Both the position numbers and the translations under genes were made by a program. Under the pieces are notes generated by a model. The model did no database searches. It was not told where the DNA came from and saw only the letters and a program-made list of their open reading frames with translations. Shown piece after piece: positions 41,985 to 52,981 of a stretch of DNA of 64,000 bases (positions within the stretch are counted from its first letter, which is position 1; each line of letters begins with the position of its first letter). This DNA comes from Pelagibius marinus (lineage in GTDB: Bacteria; Pseudomonadota; Alphaproteobacteria; Kiloniellales; Kiloniellaceae). The stretch lies in assembly GCF_014925385.1 (NCBI RefSeq), contig NZ_JACSDK010000009.1:124001-188000 (forward strand), written 5' to 3'.

Positions 41985-43498
41985 ACCGCCATGTCGGCGG
42001 GCAGCACGGCCTCCGGCATGTTCTGGTAGCAGACCGGGCGCAGGAAGCGGCGGATCGACAGGGTGCCCACCGAGGTAGCCCCGAAGTTGGTCGAGGCCGG
42101 ATAGGGTCCGCCGTGCACCATGGCGTCGCAGACCTCCACCCCCGTGGGATAGCCGTTGGCGAGAACGCGGCCGGCCTTGCGTTCCAGGATCGGCATCAGG
42201 GTGCGCGCGTCTTCGGCGTCGCCGTCGTCCATGTGCAGGGTGCAGGTCAGCTGGCCCTGCAGGCTCTTGGCGATCTCCACCACCTCGTCGAAGCCGCTGG
42301 CCGCGACCACCAGGCCGAGCGGGCCGAAGACCTCCTCGCCCAGTTCCTCGTTGGCCAGCCAGTCCTTGCCGGTCGTCGAGAAGAGGTAGGGCGTGGCGTT
42401 GCGCAGGTCGCAGGTGGTGGTCAGCACCTCCTGCACGCCCGCCGCGCCGCTGATCCGGTCACGGCCGCTGCGGTAGGCCTCGGCGATGCCGTCGGTCAGC
42501 ATGGTCTGGGCATCGACCGGCTTCAGCGCTTCGGTGGCCGCGGCCATGAAGGACTGCAGGTCGGGACCGTCGACGGCCACCGCGATGCCCGGATTGGTGC
42601 AGAACTGGCCCGCGCCCATGGTCAGCGAGCCGGCCCAGCCCTGGGCGATGGCCGCGCCGCGCGCCGAAAGCGCCTGGGGCAGCAGGAACATGGGATTGAC
42701 CGAGCCCAGCTCGCCGAAGAAGGGGATCGGCTCCGGGCGCTGGGCGCAGAGGTCGAAGAGCGCGCGCCCGCCGGCCAGCGAGCCGGTGAAACCCACCGCC
42801 TTGATCAGCGGGTGCTGCACCAGGGCCTGGCCGACCGCGCGGTTGCCGCCCTGGATCAGGGAGAAGACGCCGGGATGGACGCCGCAGGCCTTGATCGCCG
42901 CGTCGATGGCCTGGGCCACGATCTCGCCGGTGCCGGGGTGGGCCGAGTGGCCCTTGACCACCACCGGGCAGCCGGCGGCCAGCGCCGCGGCGGTGTCGCC
43001 GCCGGCCACGGAGAAGGCCAGCGGGAAGTTGGAGGCGCCGAAGACGGCGACCGGGCCGATGGGGCGCTGCATGACCCGCAGGTCCGGGCGCGGCAGGGGC
43101 TGGCGGTCGGGCAGGGCCTCGTCATGGCGACGGTCCAGGTAGTCGCCCTTCTCGATGTGGGCGGCGAAGAGCCGGAGCTGGCCGGTGGTACGCCCGCGCT
43201 CGCCCTGCAGGCGCGCCTCGGGCAGGCCGGTTTCCTGGGTGCCGATCTCGGTGATGGCCTCGCCGCGCGCCTCGATCTCGTCGGCGATCTTGTTCAGCAA
43301 GGCGGCGCGTTCGGCGCGGGTCGAGTAGCCGTAGCTCCAGAAGGCCTCCTCGGCGGCCTCGCAGGCGGTGGCGACATCGCCCGGCGTGCCCACCGCGTAG
43401 CTGCGGGCGGGGCCCTGCGCGGGCGAGGTCTCGAAGGTTTTCTCGCCGGCGACCCAGGCGCCGGCAATCAGGTGCTTTCCAGTCAGGGCTAGGCTCAT
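41981..43498 (-). CDS. Aldehyde dehydrogenase, alpha-ketoglutaric semialdehyde dehydrogenase type
   Basis: The product is 505 residues from ATG 43498, preceded by AGGAAG. It is an NAD(P)-dependent ALDH with PVAVFGASNFPLAFSV, cofactor motif KGHSAHPGTGEIVAQ, GFTGSLAGGRALFDL, catalytic Glu in FGELGSVNP and catalytic Cys in GAGQFCTNPG. The HSAHPGT variant and SNFPLAFS are typical of 2,5-dioxopentanoate dehydrogenases used in sugar-acid and hydroxyproline breakdown. Its own promoter should lie in 43499-43616. It may act on an aldehyde from the neighbouring pathway or be unrelated; opposite strand and shared stops give no proof. Confidence 0.88.
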   Translation of the reverse strand: MSLALTGKHLIAGAWVAGEKTFETSPAQGPARSYAVGTPGDVATACEAAEEAFWSYGYSTRAERAALLNKIADEIEARGEAITEIGTQETGLPEARLQGERGRTTGQLRLFAAHIEKGDYLDRRHDEALPDRQPLPRPDLRVMQRPIGPVAVFGASNFPLAFSVAGGDTAAALAAGCPVVVKGHSAHPGTGEIVAQAIDAAIKACGVHPGVFSLIQGGNRAVGQALVQHPLIKAVGFTGSLAGGRALFDLCAQRPEPIPFFGELGSVNPMFLLPQALSARGAAIAQGWAGSLTMGAGQFCTNPGIAVAVDGPDLQSFMAAATEALKPVDAQTMLTDGIAEAYRSGRDRISGAAGVQEVLTTTCDLRNATPYLFSTTGKDWLANEELGEEVFGPLGLVVAASGFDEVVEIAKSLQGQLTCTLHMDDGDAEDARTLMPILERKAGRVLANGYPTGVEVCDAMVHGGPYPASTNFGATSVGTLSIRRFLRPVCYQNMPEAVLPADMAV

Positions 43499-43616
43499 CG
43501 TCTCTTCCTTGTGTGCAAAAGTACGCCAGGGTAGCGCTATCTTCGGCGCAGGGCTGCAGCATAGTCCCTGACAGCGGCTTGTCGACCCGTCGTTCGGACC
43601 AATCGGGGGATAAGTC

Positions 43617-44081
43617 TCAGCCGGCGATCTCGCGGGTGAGCAGCCCGCCCGCCTCGGCCACGGCGGCGGCCACCGGCGGCGAGAGGGGGGCGCCGGGGTC
43701 GAAGGCCTGACCCTCGATGGCGTAGACGACGCAGTGCGGCGGCAGGCTGCCCAGGGCGCGGGCCAGTTCCACGGCCTCGCCCAGGCCCAGGCCGTGGGTC
43801 GAGAAGGCGAAGCTCTCCGCCGGCAGGGGCGCGGCGGCGGCGTCGAAGCGCCGGATACGGCCGGGCGCGCCGGTCGGGGCCGAGGCGTCGACCAGGTAGA
43901 CCGCGCCGGCGCCGTCCAGGCAGGCCAGCAGGTCGGCCGCCTCGCCCCCGCGTTCCAGGATCTCCACCTGGGGCGGCAGGCGGCCCGCCAGCCAGCGCGC
44001 CACCGCCCGCCCGGCACCGTCGTCGCCGCGCTCCGGATTGCCGAGCCCGATCACCCGGCAGGGCTTGCCGCCGCCCGCCAC
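43617..44081 (-). CDS. [NiFe]-hydrogenase maturation protease
   Basis: This 154-residue protein starts at GTG 44081, three bases after the large-subunit stop. It matches the HyaD/HycI endopeptidase family: GLGNPERGDDGAG (the Glu16-type nickel-sensing residue lies in this loop), YLVDAS with the second conserved Asp, and FSTHGLGL with the conserved His. It clips the C-terminal peptide of the hydrogenase large subunit once the NiFe centre is in place. As last gene of the group 3b operon it is presumably specific for that enzyme. Confidence 0.9.
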   Translation of the reverse strand: MAGGGKPCRVIGLGNPERGDDGAGRAVARWLAGRLPPQVEILERGGEAADLLACLDGAGAVYLVDASAPTGAPGRIRRFDAAAAPLPAESFAFSTHGLGLGEAVELARALGSLPPHCVVYAIEGQAFDPGAPLSPPVAAAVAEAGGLLTREIAG

Positions 44082-44084
44082 GGC

Positions 44085-45374
44085 TCAGCCCCGGTCGACG
44101 TCGAGGCGCAGGAAGTGCGTGGCGCAGGAGATGCAGGGATCGTAGTTGCGCACCGTCTGCTCGCAGCGGTGCTGCAGCGCCTCGTCCGGCAGGTCCAGGA
44201 AGCCGCCGATGAAGCTGGTCAGGTCCTCCTCGATGCAGGCCTGGTTCTGCGAGGTCGGCGGCACGATGCGCGCCTCGGCGATGGTGCCGTCGCCGTTCAG
44301 GACATAGCGGTGCCACAGCATCCCGCGCGGCGCCTCGGTGGCGGCGAAGCCGACGCCCGCGGCAGGCTCAATGGCCATGGCCGGGCGCTCCGGCTCCTGG
44401 TAGTCGGCGATGATGCGCAGCGCCTCCTCGACCGCGTGCAGCGCCTCGACGGCGCGCACCACGATGCTCTGGTAGGGATTGCGGCAGACCTCGCCCAGGC
44501 CCGCCTCGCGCGCCGCCTGCTGCACCGCCGGCGACAGCTTGTCGAAATTCAGGCTGTAGCGCGCCAGCGGGCCGACCAGGTAGGCGCCGCCGTCGGTCAT
44601 GCGCGACTGCAGCGCCGTGGAGTGCGCCACATGGATTTCCCCGAAGTGGTCGTCGTAGTCCGCCGCGGCGATATCGAGGCCGCGGTTGGAGACGATATGG
44701 CCTTCGTTGAAGGGGTATTCGTCGGGGTGACGCAGGGAGACGAAGGTGTAGTCGCGCTCGCGGTCGGGGAAGTCGAAGCCGGCGACCCAGCGCAGCGTCT
44801 CCAGCGCCTGGTCGCGGGCCCGCTTCAGTGTCTCGGCCAGGGGCGCGAGCTCGCGCCGCCGCGGGGCACGGTAGAAGCCGCCGACGCGCACGTTGATCGG
44901 ATGGATCTCGCGCCCGCCCAGCAGGGTCAGGATGTCGTTGCCGGCCTTCTTCAGCGCCAGGCCGCGCCTGACCGCCTCGCCGTGATCGCGCGCCATGTCG
45001 ATGCCGCCCTGGTAGCCCAGGAAGTCCGGCGCGTGCAGCATGGTGACGTGCAGCACGTGGCTCTCGATCCACTCGCCGCAGTACAGCAGGCGGCGCAGTT
45101 CGCGCAGGGGGCCGTCGACGGTGATGCCCAGGGCGTTTTCCACCGCGTGCACCGCGCTCATCTGGTAGGCGACGGGACAGATGCCGCAGATGCGCGCGAC
45201 GATGTCGGAGAGCTCGTCGATGGAGCGCCCGCGCAGGAAGGCCTCGAAGAAGCGCGGCGGCTCGAAGATGCGCAGCTCGGCCTCCTGCACCTTGCCGTCG
45301 CGCACCACCACCTTGAAGGCGCCCTCGCCCTCGACGCGGGCCAGGTAATCGACCTTGATGGTCCTATTTCCCAT
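44085..45374 (-). CDS. Group 3b [NiFe]-hydrogenase large (alpha) subunit
   Basis: This 429-residue protein has the N-terminal [12 protein letters not shown] and the first NiFe-ligand pair in [10 protein letters not shown] (Cys63, Cys66). The second pair lies in DPCISCATH (Cys414, Cys417), followed by nine residues after His420 to be removed by the protease. The length and YHIG-like GYQGGIDMA region fit the cytoplasmic bidirectional NAD(P)-linked hydrogenases (sulfhydrogenase/group 3b). It overlaps the small-subunit gene by 11 bases. It should interconvert H2 and protons with the diaphorase subunits encoded upstream. Confidence 0.92.
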   Translation of the reverse strand: MGNRTIKVDYLARVEGEGAFKVVVRDGKVQEAELRIFEPPRFFEAFLRGRSIDELSDIVARICGICPVAYQMSAVHAVENALGITVDGPLRELRRLLYCGEWIESHVLHVTMLHAPDFLGYQGGIDMARDHGEAVRRGLALKKAGNDILTLLGGREIHPINVRVGGFYRAPRRRELAPLAETLKRARDQALETLRWVAGFDFPDRERDYTFVSLRHPDEYPFNEGHIVSNRGLDIAAADYDDHFGEIHVAHSTALQSRMTDGGAYLVGPLARYSLNFDKLSPAVQQAAREAGLGEVCRNPYQSIVVRAVEALHAVEEALRIIADYQEPERPAMAIEPAAGVGFAATEAPRGMLWHRYVLNGDGTIAEARIVPPTSQNQACIEEDLTSFIGGFLDLPDEALQHRCEQTVRNYDPCISCATHFLRLDVDRG

Positions 45375-46146
45375 GGCGTTCGCTCTCCTTGCGGAAGGCC
45401 GACGCCCCCGCGTTGAAGCTGCGGTAGACGCGCTTCAGCGCCGCCGCGTCCATGCCCAGGTCCTGCAGGCGGCGGCTGAGGGAAACCGCGTTGGGCGACT
45501 CCATCGGCCCGAAGCAGCCGTAGCAGCCGCGGTCGTAGGAAGGACAGAGCGCGCCGCAGCCGGCGTGGGTCGCGGGACCCAGGCAGGGCGTGCCGTGGGC
45601 CACCATGACGCAGACGTTGCCCTTCAGCTTGCACTCGATGCAGGTGGAATGCGGCGGCGTCACCGGGCGGCGGCCGGCCAGGTAGGCTGAGACCACCTCC
45701 AGCAGCTGGCGCTTGCTGATCGGGCAGCCGCGCAGTTCGAAATCCACCGCCACGTGCTCGGCGATGGGCGTGGAGGTGGCCAGAGTCTCGATGTAGTCGG
45801 GCCGGGCGTAGACGACGGAGGTGTATTCCTTCACGTCGGCGAAGTTGCGCAGCGCCTGGATGCCGCCCGCCGTGGCGCAGGCCCCGATGGTCACCAGGAA
45901 TTTGGAGCGGCGGCGCACCTCCTGGATGCGTTCGGCGTCATGGGCCGTGGTCACCGAGCCCTCGACCAGGGAAAGGTCATAGGTGCCGGAGATCTCGGCG
46001 CGGGTCGCCTCCGGGAAATAGGCGACGTCGAGGGCGCCGGCGACGGCCAGCAGCTCGTCCTCGCAGTCCAGCAGGCTGAGCTGGCAGCCGTCGCAGGAGG
46101 CGAACTTCCAGACGGCCAGGCGCGGCTTCTTCTCTCCCCTTGCCAT
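45364..46146 (-). CDS. Group 3b hydrogenase small (delta) subunit
   Basis: This 260-residue protein has no signal peptide, so it is cytoplasmic. The proximal [4Fe-4S] cluster ligands begin with [17 protein letters not shown] (Cys18, Cys21), and [18 protein letters not shown] and [11 protein letters not shown] follow. Further cysteines ([13 protein letters not shown]) should bind more clusters. It carries electrons between the NiFe site and the FAD subunit. It starts one base after the stop of the FAD-protein gene. Confidence 0.92.
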   Translation of the reverse strand: MARGEKKPRLAVWKFASCDGCQLSLLDCEDELLAVAGALDVAYFPEATRAEISGTYDLSLVEGSVTTAHDAERIQEVRRRSKFLVTIGACATAGGIQALRNFADVKEYTSVVYARPDYIETLATSTPIAEHVAVDFELRGCPISKRQLLEVVSAYLAGRRPVTPPHSTCIECKLKGNVCVMVAHGTPCLGPATHAGCGALCPSYDRGCYGCFGPMESPNAVSLSRRLQDLGMDAAALKRVYRSFNAGASAFRKESERHGK

Positions 46147-46147
46147 T

Positions 46148-46996
46148 TCAAAGCTCCTTCAGGGCCAACAGGCCGCGCAGCCGCGCGTAGGGGAACACCG
46201 GCCCGTCGCGGCAGACGAAGACCGGCCCGAACTGGCAGTGGCCGCAGAAGCCCACCGCGCACTTCATGTTGCGCTCCATGGAGAGGTAGATGTCGTCGGC
46301 CGCGACACCGGCGTCCATCAGAGCGGCGATGGCGAAACGCATCATCACCTCGGGGCCGCAGACCAGCGCCACGGTCTGCGCCGGATCGAAGCTGCAGCGC
46401 GGAATCAGCGTGGTGACCACGCCGACGTTGCCGTGCCAGGCCGCCATGGCGTGATCCACGGTGACCTCCACCTCCGCGTCCAGGCGGCCGCGCCAAGCCT
46501 CCAGCTCGCGCCGGAAGAGGATGTCGTCCGGGCTGCGGGTGCCGTAGAGCAGCACGATCTTGCCGTAACGTTCGCGCTCGGCGAAGAGGCGGTAGAGCGC
46601 CGGGCGGAGCGGCGCCAGGCCCAGGCCGCCGGCCACCACCACCACGTCCTTGCCTTCCGCTTCCGCCATCGGCCAGCCGACGCCGAAGGGCCCGCGCAGG
46701 CCGACCGCCGCCCCGGGCTCGAGCTCGGTCAGGGCGCCGGAGACCGGCCCCACGGCGCGGATGGTGTGAACCAGGCGGTTCTGGTCGACGGGGTCGCCGC
46801 TGAAGCTGATCGGCACCTCGCCGACGCCGAAGACGGTCAGCATGTTGAACTGGCCCGGCGCGAAGGGCGCCAGCGCGCCTGGGTCTTCCGGCTCCAGCTC
46901 CAGGGTGAAGACCTCCGGCGCGTCGTGGTGACGCCTGGTGACGCGCGCGACCAGCGGCGCCATGGGGTCCAGCGGGGCTGTCTCCGGCGCCGCCAC
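46148..46996 (-). CDS. Group 3b hydrogenase FAD/NAD(P)-binding (gamma) subunit
   Basis: The product is 282 residues from GTG 46996, which shares its first G with the stop of the upstream gene; ATG 46963 is the alternative. It is ferredoxin-NADP reductase-like: the FAD motif [34 protein letters not shown] for NAD(P), and a C-terminal [2Fe-2S] site with Cys246, Cys251, Cys254 and Cys262. This is the sulfhydrogenase gamma type, related to dihydroorotate dehydrogenase electron-transfer subunits. It links the hydrogenase to NAD(P)H. Confidence 0.88.
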   Translation of the reverse strand: MAAPETAPLDPMAPLVARVTRRHHDAPEVFTLELEPEDPGALAPFAPGQFNMLTVFGVGEVPISFSGDPVDQNRLVHTIRAVGPVSGALTELEPGAAVGLRGPFGVGWPMAEAEGKDVVVVAGGLGLAPLRPALYRLFAERERYGKIVLLYGTRSPDDILFRRELEAWRGRLDAEVEVTVDHAMAAWHGNVGVVTTLIPRCSFDPAQTVALVCGPEVMMRFAIAALMDAGVAADDIYLSMERNMKCAVGFCGHCQFGPVFVCRDGPVFPYARLRGLLALKEL

Positions 46997-47457
46997 TAGC
47001 TCTTGGTCCCGTAGACGTCCAGCATCTGCAGGCGCGTGGCGTGCAGGCGCTCGATGATCACCGGCACGAAGCGCTTCATCAGCTCGTAGCCCAGATCGTG
47101 ATCGTCCTCGCACTTGCGGCGGATACAGGTGGCGTCGATGGAGATCGCGCGGATCCGCTCCAGCGCCTTGGCGTCGTAGGTCCAGCGGTAAGGCGGGATG
47201 AGCCAGGAGATGCCGACGATCTCCCCCTCGCCGACGGTCTGAAAGGTCATGGAGCCGTGCCCCGGCGCGCTCAGCTCCATCGCCACCCGGCCCTCGCGGA
47301 TCACGTAGAGCTGGTCCGCCGGATCGCCTTCGCGGAAAAGGTAGTCGCCCGCCTCGAAGCGCACGTTCTTGGCGCAGCCGCAGACCAGCTTGCAGAAATC
47401 ATCGGTGAGGTCCGCGAAAAAGACGTGTTCCTTGACGATGCGTTCCAGCCCTTCCAT
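46996..47457 (-). CDS. Cyclic-nucleotide-binding-domain protein in the hydrogenase operon
   Basis: The product is 153 residues from ATG 47457, about 11 bases after the beta-subunit stop. It is a lone cNMP-binding jelly roll: [20 protein letters not shown] (cut at 20), REGRVAMEL, and [12 protein letters not shown] in place of the phosphate-binding cassette, which lacks the usual Arg-Thr/Ser pair (...GE-L-A-L-R-A). There is no helix-turn-helix, so it is not a complete Crp. Such proteins recur inside group 3b hydrogenase operons; regulation or assembly of the complex is possible but unknown. Confidence 0.8.
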   Translation of the reverse strand: MEGLERIVKEHVFFADLTDDFCKLVCGCAKNVRFEAGDYLFREGDPADQLYVIREGRVAMELSAPGHGSMTFQTVGEGEIVGISWLIPPYRWTYDAKALERIRAISIDATCIRRKCEDDHDLGYELMKRFVPVIIERLHATRLQMLDVYGTKS

Positions 47458-47468
47458 GGCCGTTCTCC

Positions 47469-48605
<1,137 letters not shown>

Positions 48606-48625
48606 CAGTCCCCGCTGTGTTGGCT

Positions 48626-48716
48626 GTTCGCGAACGACTTTCCGCGGGAACGTCATTGCGCTCCAGGGACGACTGTAATGGCTGTGCCCCGTCTTCGCAA
48701 AAGACAGGACGAAGAC
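48626..48716. promoter_or_regulatory. Palindromes upstream of the group 3b hydrogenase operon
   Basis: GTTCGCGAAC (48626-48635) is a perfect 10-bp palindrome about 20 bases before the beta-subunit start. GTCTTCG (48691-48697) and CGAAGAC (48710-48716) form a 7-bp inverted repeat further out. Either could be a regulator site for the operon. No -24/-12 (sigma-54) promoter is apparent to me. Confidence 0.35.
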
Positions 48717-48728
48717 ACTCCGCAATCC

Positions 48729-48747
48729 TTTGAGAAATCCGGGCTAG
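48729..48747. repeat. Solo copy of the end of the palindromic repeat
   Basis: TTTGAGAAATCCGGGCTAG repeats the outer arm of the element at 32607-32872 (right arm there: TTTGAGAAGTCCGGGCTAG at 32856-32874). Only this end is present; the inner stems are missing. It lies in the 249-base gap between ald and the hydrogenase operon. Confidence 0.6.
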
Positions 48748-48854
48748 TGCAGGGGAAACGGCGTTGCCCGGCCCCGGGTCCGGCCCCGAACCCGTTGCGA
48801 CGCGGACAACGCCAGCCCTTCTGCGGGTAAGGGGGCCGGCCCCTGTGCCGAACC

Positions 48855-49973
48855 TCAGGCCGCCAGGGCGGCGGCCGGCTCCACGTAGTCGTAGTCGAGG
48901 GCGCTTGCCACGGCCTCGAAGGTGACCATGCCGTTGATGACGTTGAGTCCCTTCAGGAAGTTCGGATCCTCGATCAGGGCCTCGCGGAAGCCCTTGTCGG
49001 CCAGCTTCAGCACATAAGGCAGGGTCACGTTGTTGAGCGCGAAGGTTGAGGTGCGCGGCACCCCACCCGGCATGTTGGCGACACAGTAGTGCACCACGTC
49101 GTCGACCACATAGGTCGGCTCGTCGTGGGTGGTCGGACGCGACGTCGCAAAGCAGCCGCCCTGGTCGATGGCCACGTCCACCAGCACGCTGCCGGGGCGC
49201 ATCTGGGCCAGAGTCTCGCGGGTCACCAGCTTGGGCGCCGCGGCGCCGGCCACCAGCACACCGCCGATGACCAGGTCGGCCTCGACCACCGCCTCGTCGA
49301 CCTTGGTCTTGGTCGAGTAGACCGTCTTCAAGGCCGGGCCGAAGCGCTGGGTCAGGCGCTCCAGCACCGCGACGTTCCTGTCGAAGACGGTGACGTCGGC
49401 CGCCGCGCCGAGGGCCATGTAGATGGCGTTCTCGCCGACCACGCCGCCGCCCAGCACCACCACCTTGGCCGGCGCGACGCCCGGCACGCCGCCCAGCAGC
49501 ATGCCGCGCCCGCCGTGGGCGCGCTCCAGGCAGTAGGCGCCGGCCTGGATCGACATGCGTCCGGCGACCTGGGACATCGGCGCCAGCAGAGGCAGGCGGC
49601 CATTGCCGTCGGTCACGGTCTCGTAGGCGATGCAGGTGGCGCCGCTGGCGACCAGGTCGCGGGTCTGCTCGGCATCCGGGGCCAGGTGCAGGTAGGTGAA
49701 GAGGATCTGCCCCTCGCGCAGCATGGCCCGCTCGACGGCCTGGGGCTCCTTCACCTTCACGATCATTTCGGCCTTGGCGAAGACATCGGCGGCAGCGCCG
49801 GCGGTCTCGGCGCCGGCGGCGCGATAGGCATCGTCGGAAAATCCGATGGCCGCACCGGCGCCGGTCTCGACCAGCACCTGGTGGCCGTGCGCGACCACCT
49901 CGGCGACACTGTCGGGGGTCAGCCCGACGCGGTATTCGTGATTCTTGATCTCCTTGGGCACGCCGATCAGCAT
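48855..49973 (-). CDS. ald: Alanine dehydrogenase
   Basis: The product is 371 residues from ATG 49973. It begins [20 protein letters not shown], diagnostic of the family, with IVKVKEPQ (substrate Lys), [10 protein letters not shown] (catalytic His) and the NAD motif [19 protein letters not shown]. It catalyses L-alanine to pyruvate plus ammonia with NAD in the cytoplasm. It is divergent from an Lrp-type regulator, a common arrangement in which that regulator controls ald in response to alanine. The longer upstream frame overlaps the intergenic promoter region. Confidence 0.94.
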   Translation of the reverse strand: MLIGVPKEIKNHEYRVGLTPDSVAEVVAHGHQVLVETGAGAAIGFSDDAYRAAGAETAGAAADVFAKAEMIVKVKEPQAVERAMLREGQILFTYLHLAPDAEQTRDLVASGATCIAYETVTDGNGRLPLLAPMSQVAGRMSIQAGAYCLERAHGGRGMLLGGVPGVAPAKVVVLGGGVVGENAIYMALGAAADVTVFDRNVAVLERLTQRFGPALKTVYSTKTKVDEAVVEADLVIGGVLVAGAAAPKLVTRETLAQMRPGSVLVDVAIDQGGCFATSRPTTHDEPTYVVDDVVHYCVANMPGGVPRTSTFALNNVTLPYVLKLADKGFREALIEDPNFLKGLNVINGMVTFEAVASALDYDYVEPAAALAA

Positions 49974-50083
49974 GGCTTTCCTCCGGTCCGGCGGTTTCTT
50001 GGCTTGATGCCGATGGATAACCGCAAAAGCCTGTGCATGTCCTTGCGAAGTGGGCGGCAATTCGGGCCTGTTTTCGCAGATTC

Positions 50084-50113
50084 TTGCGTAAATCCCATCA
50101 GATCACGTATTAT
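50084..50113 (+). promoter_or_regulatory. Predicted promoter of the lrp-type gene, probably near-leaderless
   Basis: TTGCGT (50084-50089) and TATTAT (50108-50113) are 18 bases apart. Transcription would begin about 50119-50121, only 2-4 bases before the ATG at 50123, leaving no room for a Shine-Dalgarno sequence; none is visible in GTCTGCGG-type sequence there either. Confidence 0.45.
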
Positions 50114-50122
50114 CTGCGGTCC

Positions 50123-50611
50123 ATGGACCTCGACGCGCTAGATCGCAATATTATTACCCTGCTGCAGCAGGACGGCCGGATGAGCAATGCCGAGCTCGCC
50201 GAGCGCGTGAACCTGTCGCAGTCCGCCTGTCTGCGCCGGGTGCGGCGCCTGGAGGAGGAAGGCGTCGTCCAGGGCTATGTCATGCTGGTCAACCAGGCGG
50301 CCATCGGGCTGCCGCTCAACGTCTTCGTGGAGATTTCCCTGAAGGCACTGACCGAGGAAGCCCTCGACGCCTTCGAAGCGGCGGTGCGCGATTGCCCCGC
50401 GGTCATGGCCTCCTACCTGATGTCCGGCGACGCCGACTACCTGCTGCACATGGCTGTGGCCGACGCCGAGGACTATGAGCGCCTGCACCGCAACTACCTC
50501 TCGCGCTTTCCCTACGTCTCCCGCATCCGCTCCAGCTTCGCCCTGCGCACGGTCAGCAAGAAGACCGCTTTCGACCTCGGCGGCGCGGCGCAAGAGGCAT
50601 CGTCGACCTGA
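50123..50611 (+). CDS. Lrp/AsnC-family regulator, probable regulator of ald
   Basis: The product is 162 residues from ATG 50123. The N-terminal Lrp helix-turn-helix reads LDALDRNIITLLQQDGRMSN, then AELAERVNLSQSACLRRVRR and LEEEGVVQGY. The RAM ligand-binding domain follows, with VMASYLMSGDADYLLHMAV, the conserved G-x-x-D-Y/F-L motif. It forms octamer-like rings that bind amino acids. The divergent ald gene, 150 bases away, is the obvious target. No Shine-Dalgarno is seen; see the promoter entry. Confidence 0.9.
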   Translation: MDLDALDRNIITLLQQDGRMSNAELAERVNLSQSACLRRVRRLEEEGVVQGYVMLVNQAAIGLPLNVFVEISLKALTEEALDAFEAAVRDCPAVMASYLMSGDADYLLHMAVADAEDYERLHRNYLSRFPYVSRIRSSFALRTVSKKTAFDLGGAAQEASST

Positions 50612-50675
50612 GCACGCCGGAGAGGACGCGCATGCCGGCCGGAGATCACCCGCGGCCGGCCCGCAGGGAAGTGTC

Positions 50676-52970
50676 TCACCGCAGCGCCGCAATCACCGCC
50701 TGGCCGAGCGAGAGGCCGCCGTCGTTGGCGGGCACGCGGCGGTGACTCAAGACCTCGTAGCCCGCCGAACCCAACTCGCGGGAGAGGCCCTCCAGCAGCA
50801 ATTGGTTCTGCATCACCCCGCCGGAGAGCACGATGCGTCGCAGTCCCTGTGCCCCGGCAAGCGTGGCGGCAGCGCGGGCCAGGGCGTCGACGAGGCCGAG
50901 GTGGAAGCGCGCGGCGATGCGCCCCGCCATCTCATTCCGGTCCAGGTCGTCCAGCAGAGCCGTCCAGAGCGGTGCCCAGCCCAGAACCAGGCGCTCTTCC
51001 GACAGCAGGGCCACGGGATAGGCCGTTTGCTCTGCCATCCAGGGCCGCGCCAGGGCTTCCAGCTCCATGGCGGCCTGGGCCTCGTGGCTCTGGCCGTCGC
51101 GGCAGAGGCCCAGGGCCCCGGCCACGGCGTCGAACAACCGCCCGGCGGAAGAGGCCGGCGGCGCGTTCAGCCCCTGGGCGATCATGCGGTCCAGGGTTTC
51201 CAGCGGCCTGCCGGCCAGGCCCGCCGCCTGCGCGCGCCCGGTCATCCCGGCGGCCCTCAAATGGGCATAGGTGTTGCGCCAGGGCTCGCGCGAGGCCCTG
51301 GCGCCGCCGGGCATGGCGACCGGCAGGAAATGGCCCAGACGCTCGAAGCCCGCGTAGCCGCCGGCCAGGAACTCGCCGCCCCAGATAGTGCCGTCCGCGC
51401 CGAAACCGAGACCGTCGAGGATGAGGCCCAGGGCCTGCTCCTCCCCCGGCGCCAGGCCGTGTTCGGCCAGGCAGGCGGCGAGATGGGCATGGTGGTGCTG
51501 CACGGTGACCAGGCGCGCGCCGGTCTCTTCCGCCAGGGCCGCGCCCCACTGGGTGGAGAGGTAGTCGGGATGCTTGTCGACGGCGATGACCTCGGGATCG
51601 AAGTCGTAGATCTGCCGGTAGAGCGCCAGCATGGCGCGGTAGTCGGCGTGGGTCGCCACCTCCTCCAGGTCGCCGATGTGCTGGGAGACCACGGCCTGCC
51701 CCTGGCGCAGCAGGCAGAAGGTGGCCTTCAACTCGCCGCCCAGGGCCAAGACTCGCGGCGCCTCCTTGAAGGGCGCGGCGAGGTTCAGCGGTGCCGGCGC
51801 CATGCCCCGCGCCCGGCGCAGCACTGACGGCCCCGGCGCATCGAGGCGGATCACCGAGTCGTCCAGGCGGTTGACGATGGCGCGGTCGTGCATCAGCCAG
51901 GCCCCGGCGATGCCGGCGAGGCGCGCGCGGGCCTCGGCGTTGCCGGTCGCCTGCGGCTCGTCGCTGCGGTTGCCGGAGGTCAGCACGATGGGCCCCCCGA
52001 CGGCGCGCAGCAGCAGGTGGTGCAGCGGCGTGTAGGGCAGCATGACGCCGAGGCTGTCCTGCCCCGGCGCGACGCCTTCCGCCAGGGCTTCCCCTGCCGC
52101 GCGCAGCAGCACGATAGGCGCGGCGGGGCTTTCCAGCAGCTCGGCTTCTGCGTCGCTCACCCGGGCAAAGCGCCGGACCATGGCAAGATCGCGGGCCATG
52201 ACGGCAAAGGGCTTGCCGTAACGCCGCTTGCGCGCCCGCAGCGCCGCCACGGCCTCGGCGTTCAGGGCATCACAGGCCAGGTGGAAACCGCCGATGCCCT
52301 TCACCGCGACGATGCCGCCTTCCCTGATCAGGCGCGCCGCCTCCGCCAGCGGGTCCGCCACCGCCTGACGCCCCTCTTCCGTCTCCAGCCACAGCCGCGG
52401 CCCGCAGTCCGGGCAGGCGTTGGGCTGGGCATGGAAACGCCGGTCGGCCGGGTCCTCGTACTCGCGCCGGCAGGCCGGGCACATCTCGAAGACGCTCATG
52501 GAGGTGGTGGCGCGGTCGTAAGGGATCTCCCGCACGATGGAGAGGCGCGGGCCGCAGTGGGTGCAGTTGGTGAAGGCGTAGCCGTGACGCCGGTCGGCGG
52601 GGTCCAGCACCTCGGCGAGACAGGCCTGGCAGGTCGCGGCGTCGGGGACGATGCCGGTATGGACGGCGCCCTGGCCGCTCTCCGCGATGCTGAAACCGCC
52701 GGCGGGCGTGCGGCCCGCCAGGGCCTCGGCCTCCACCGCGTCGACGCGCGCCAAGGGCGGTGCCTCGGTCCGCAGGGCCTCCAGGAATCCCGCCAGGGCG
52801 GCGGCTTCGCCCCAGGCCTCGATCTCCACGCCCTCGCCGTCGTTGCGCACCAGCCCCGCCAGGCCCGCGTCCCGCGCCAGGCGCCAGACGTGCGGGCGGA
52901 AGCCGACGCCCTGGACCAGCCCGCGCACCCGGATGCGGCGGCCTTCGGTCTGGGCGAGCGGCAGGGCCAT
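50676..52970 (-). CDS. hypF: Carbamoyltransferase HypF
   Basis: This 764-residue protein makes the thiocarbamate on HypE that becomes the cyanide ligands of the NiFe site. Its domains are an acylphosphatase (about 12-90, VRGLVQGVGFRPHVWRLA), two zinc fingers (Cys114/117/136/139 and Cys164/167/186/189), a YrdC-like domain (about 200-385) and a Kae1-like carbamoyltransferase domain with VQHHHAHLAACLAEHGL and ILDGLGFGADGTIWGGE. Length matches the family (about 750). It is the last gene of the hup/hyp run, 11 bases after hupV, and likely serves every hydrogenase in the cell. Confidence 0.95.
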   Translation of the reverse strand: MALPLAQTEGRRIRVRGLVQGVGFRPHVWRLARDAGLAGLVRNDGEGVEIEAWGEAAALAGFLEALRTEAPPLARVDAVEAEALAGRTPAGGFSIAESGQGAVHTGIVPDAATCQACLAEVLDPADRRHGYAFTNCTHCGPRLSIVREIPYDRATTSMSVFEMCPACRREYEDPADRRFHAQPNACPDCGPRLWLETEEGRQAVADPLAEAARLIREGGIVAVKGIGGFHLACDALNAEAVAALRARKRRYGKPFAVMARDLAMVRRFARVSDAEAELLESPAAPIVLLRAAGEALAEGVAPGQDSLGVMLPYTPLHHLLLRAVGGPIVLTSGNRSDEPQATGNAEARARLAGIAGAWLMHDRAIVNRLDDSVIRLDAPGPSVLRRARGMAPAPLNLAAPFKEAPRVLALGGELKATFCLLRQGQAVVSQHIGDLEEVATHADYRAMLALYRQIYDFDPEVIAVDKHPDYLSTQWGAALAEETGARLVTVQHHHAHLAACLAEHGLAPGEEQALGLILDGLGFGADGTIWGGEFLAGGYAGFERLGHFLPVAMPGGARASREPWRNTYAHLRAAGMTGRAQAAGLAGRPLETLDRMIAQGLNAPPASSAGRLFDAVAGALGLCRDGQSHEAQAAMELEALARPWMAEQTAYPVALLSEERLVLGWAPLWTALLDDLDRNEMAGRIAARFHLGLVDALARAAATLAGAQGLRRIVLSGGVMQNQLLLEGLSRELGSAGYEVLSHRRVPANDGGLSLGQAVIAALR

Positions 52971-52981
52971 GGCGTCGCTCC

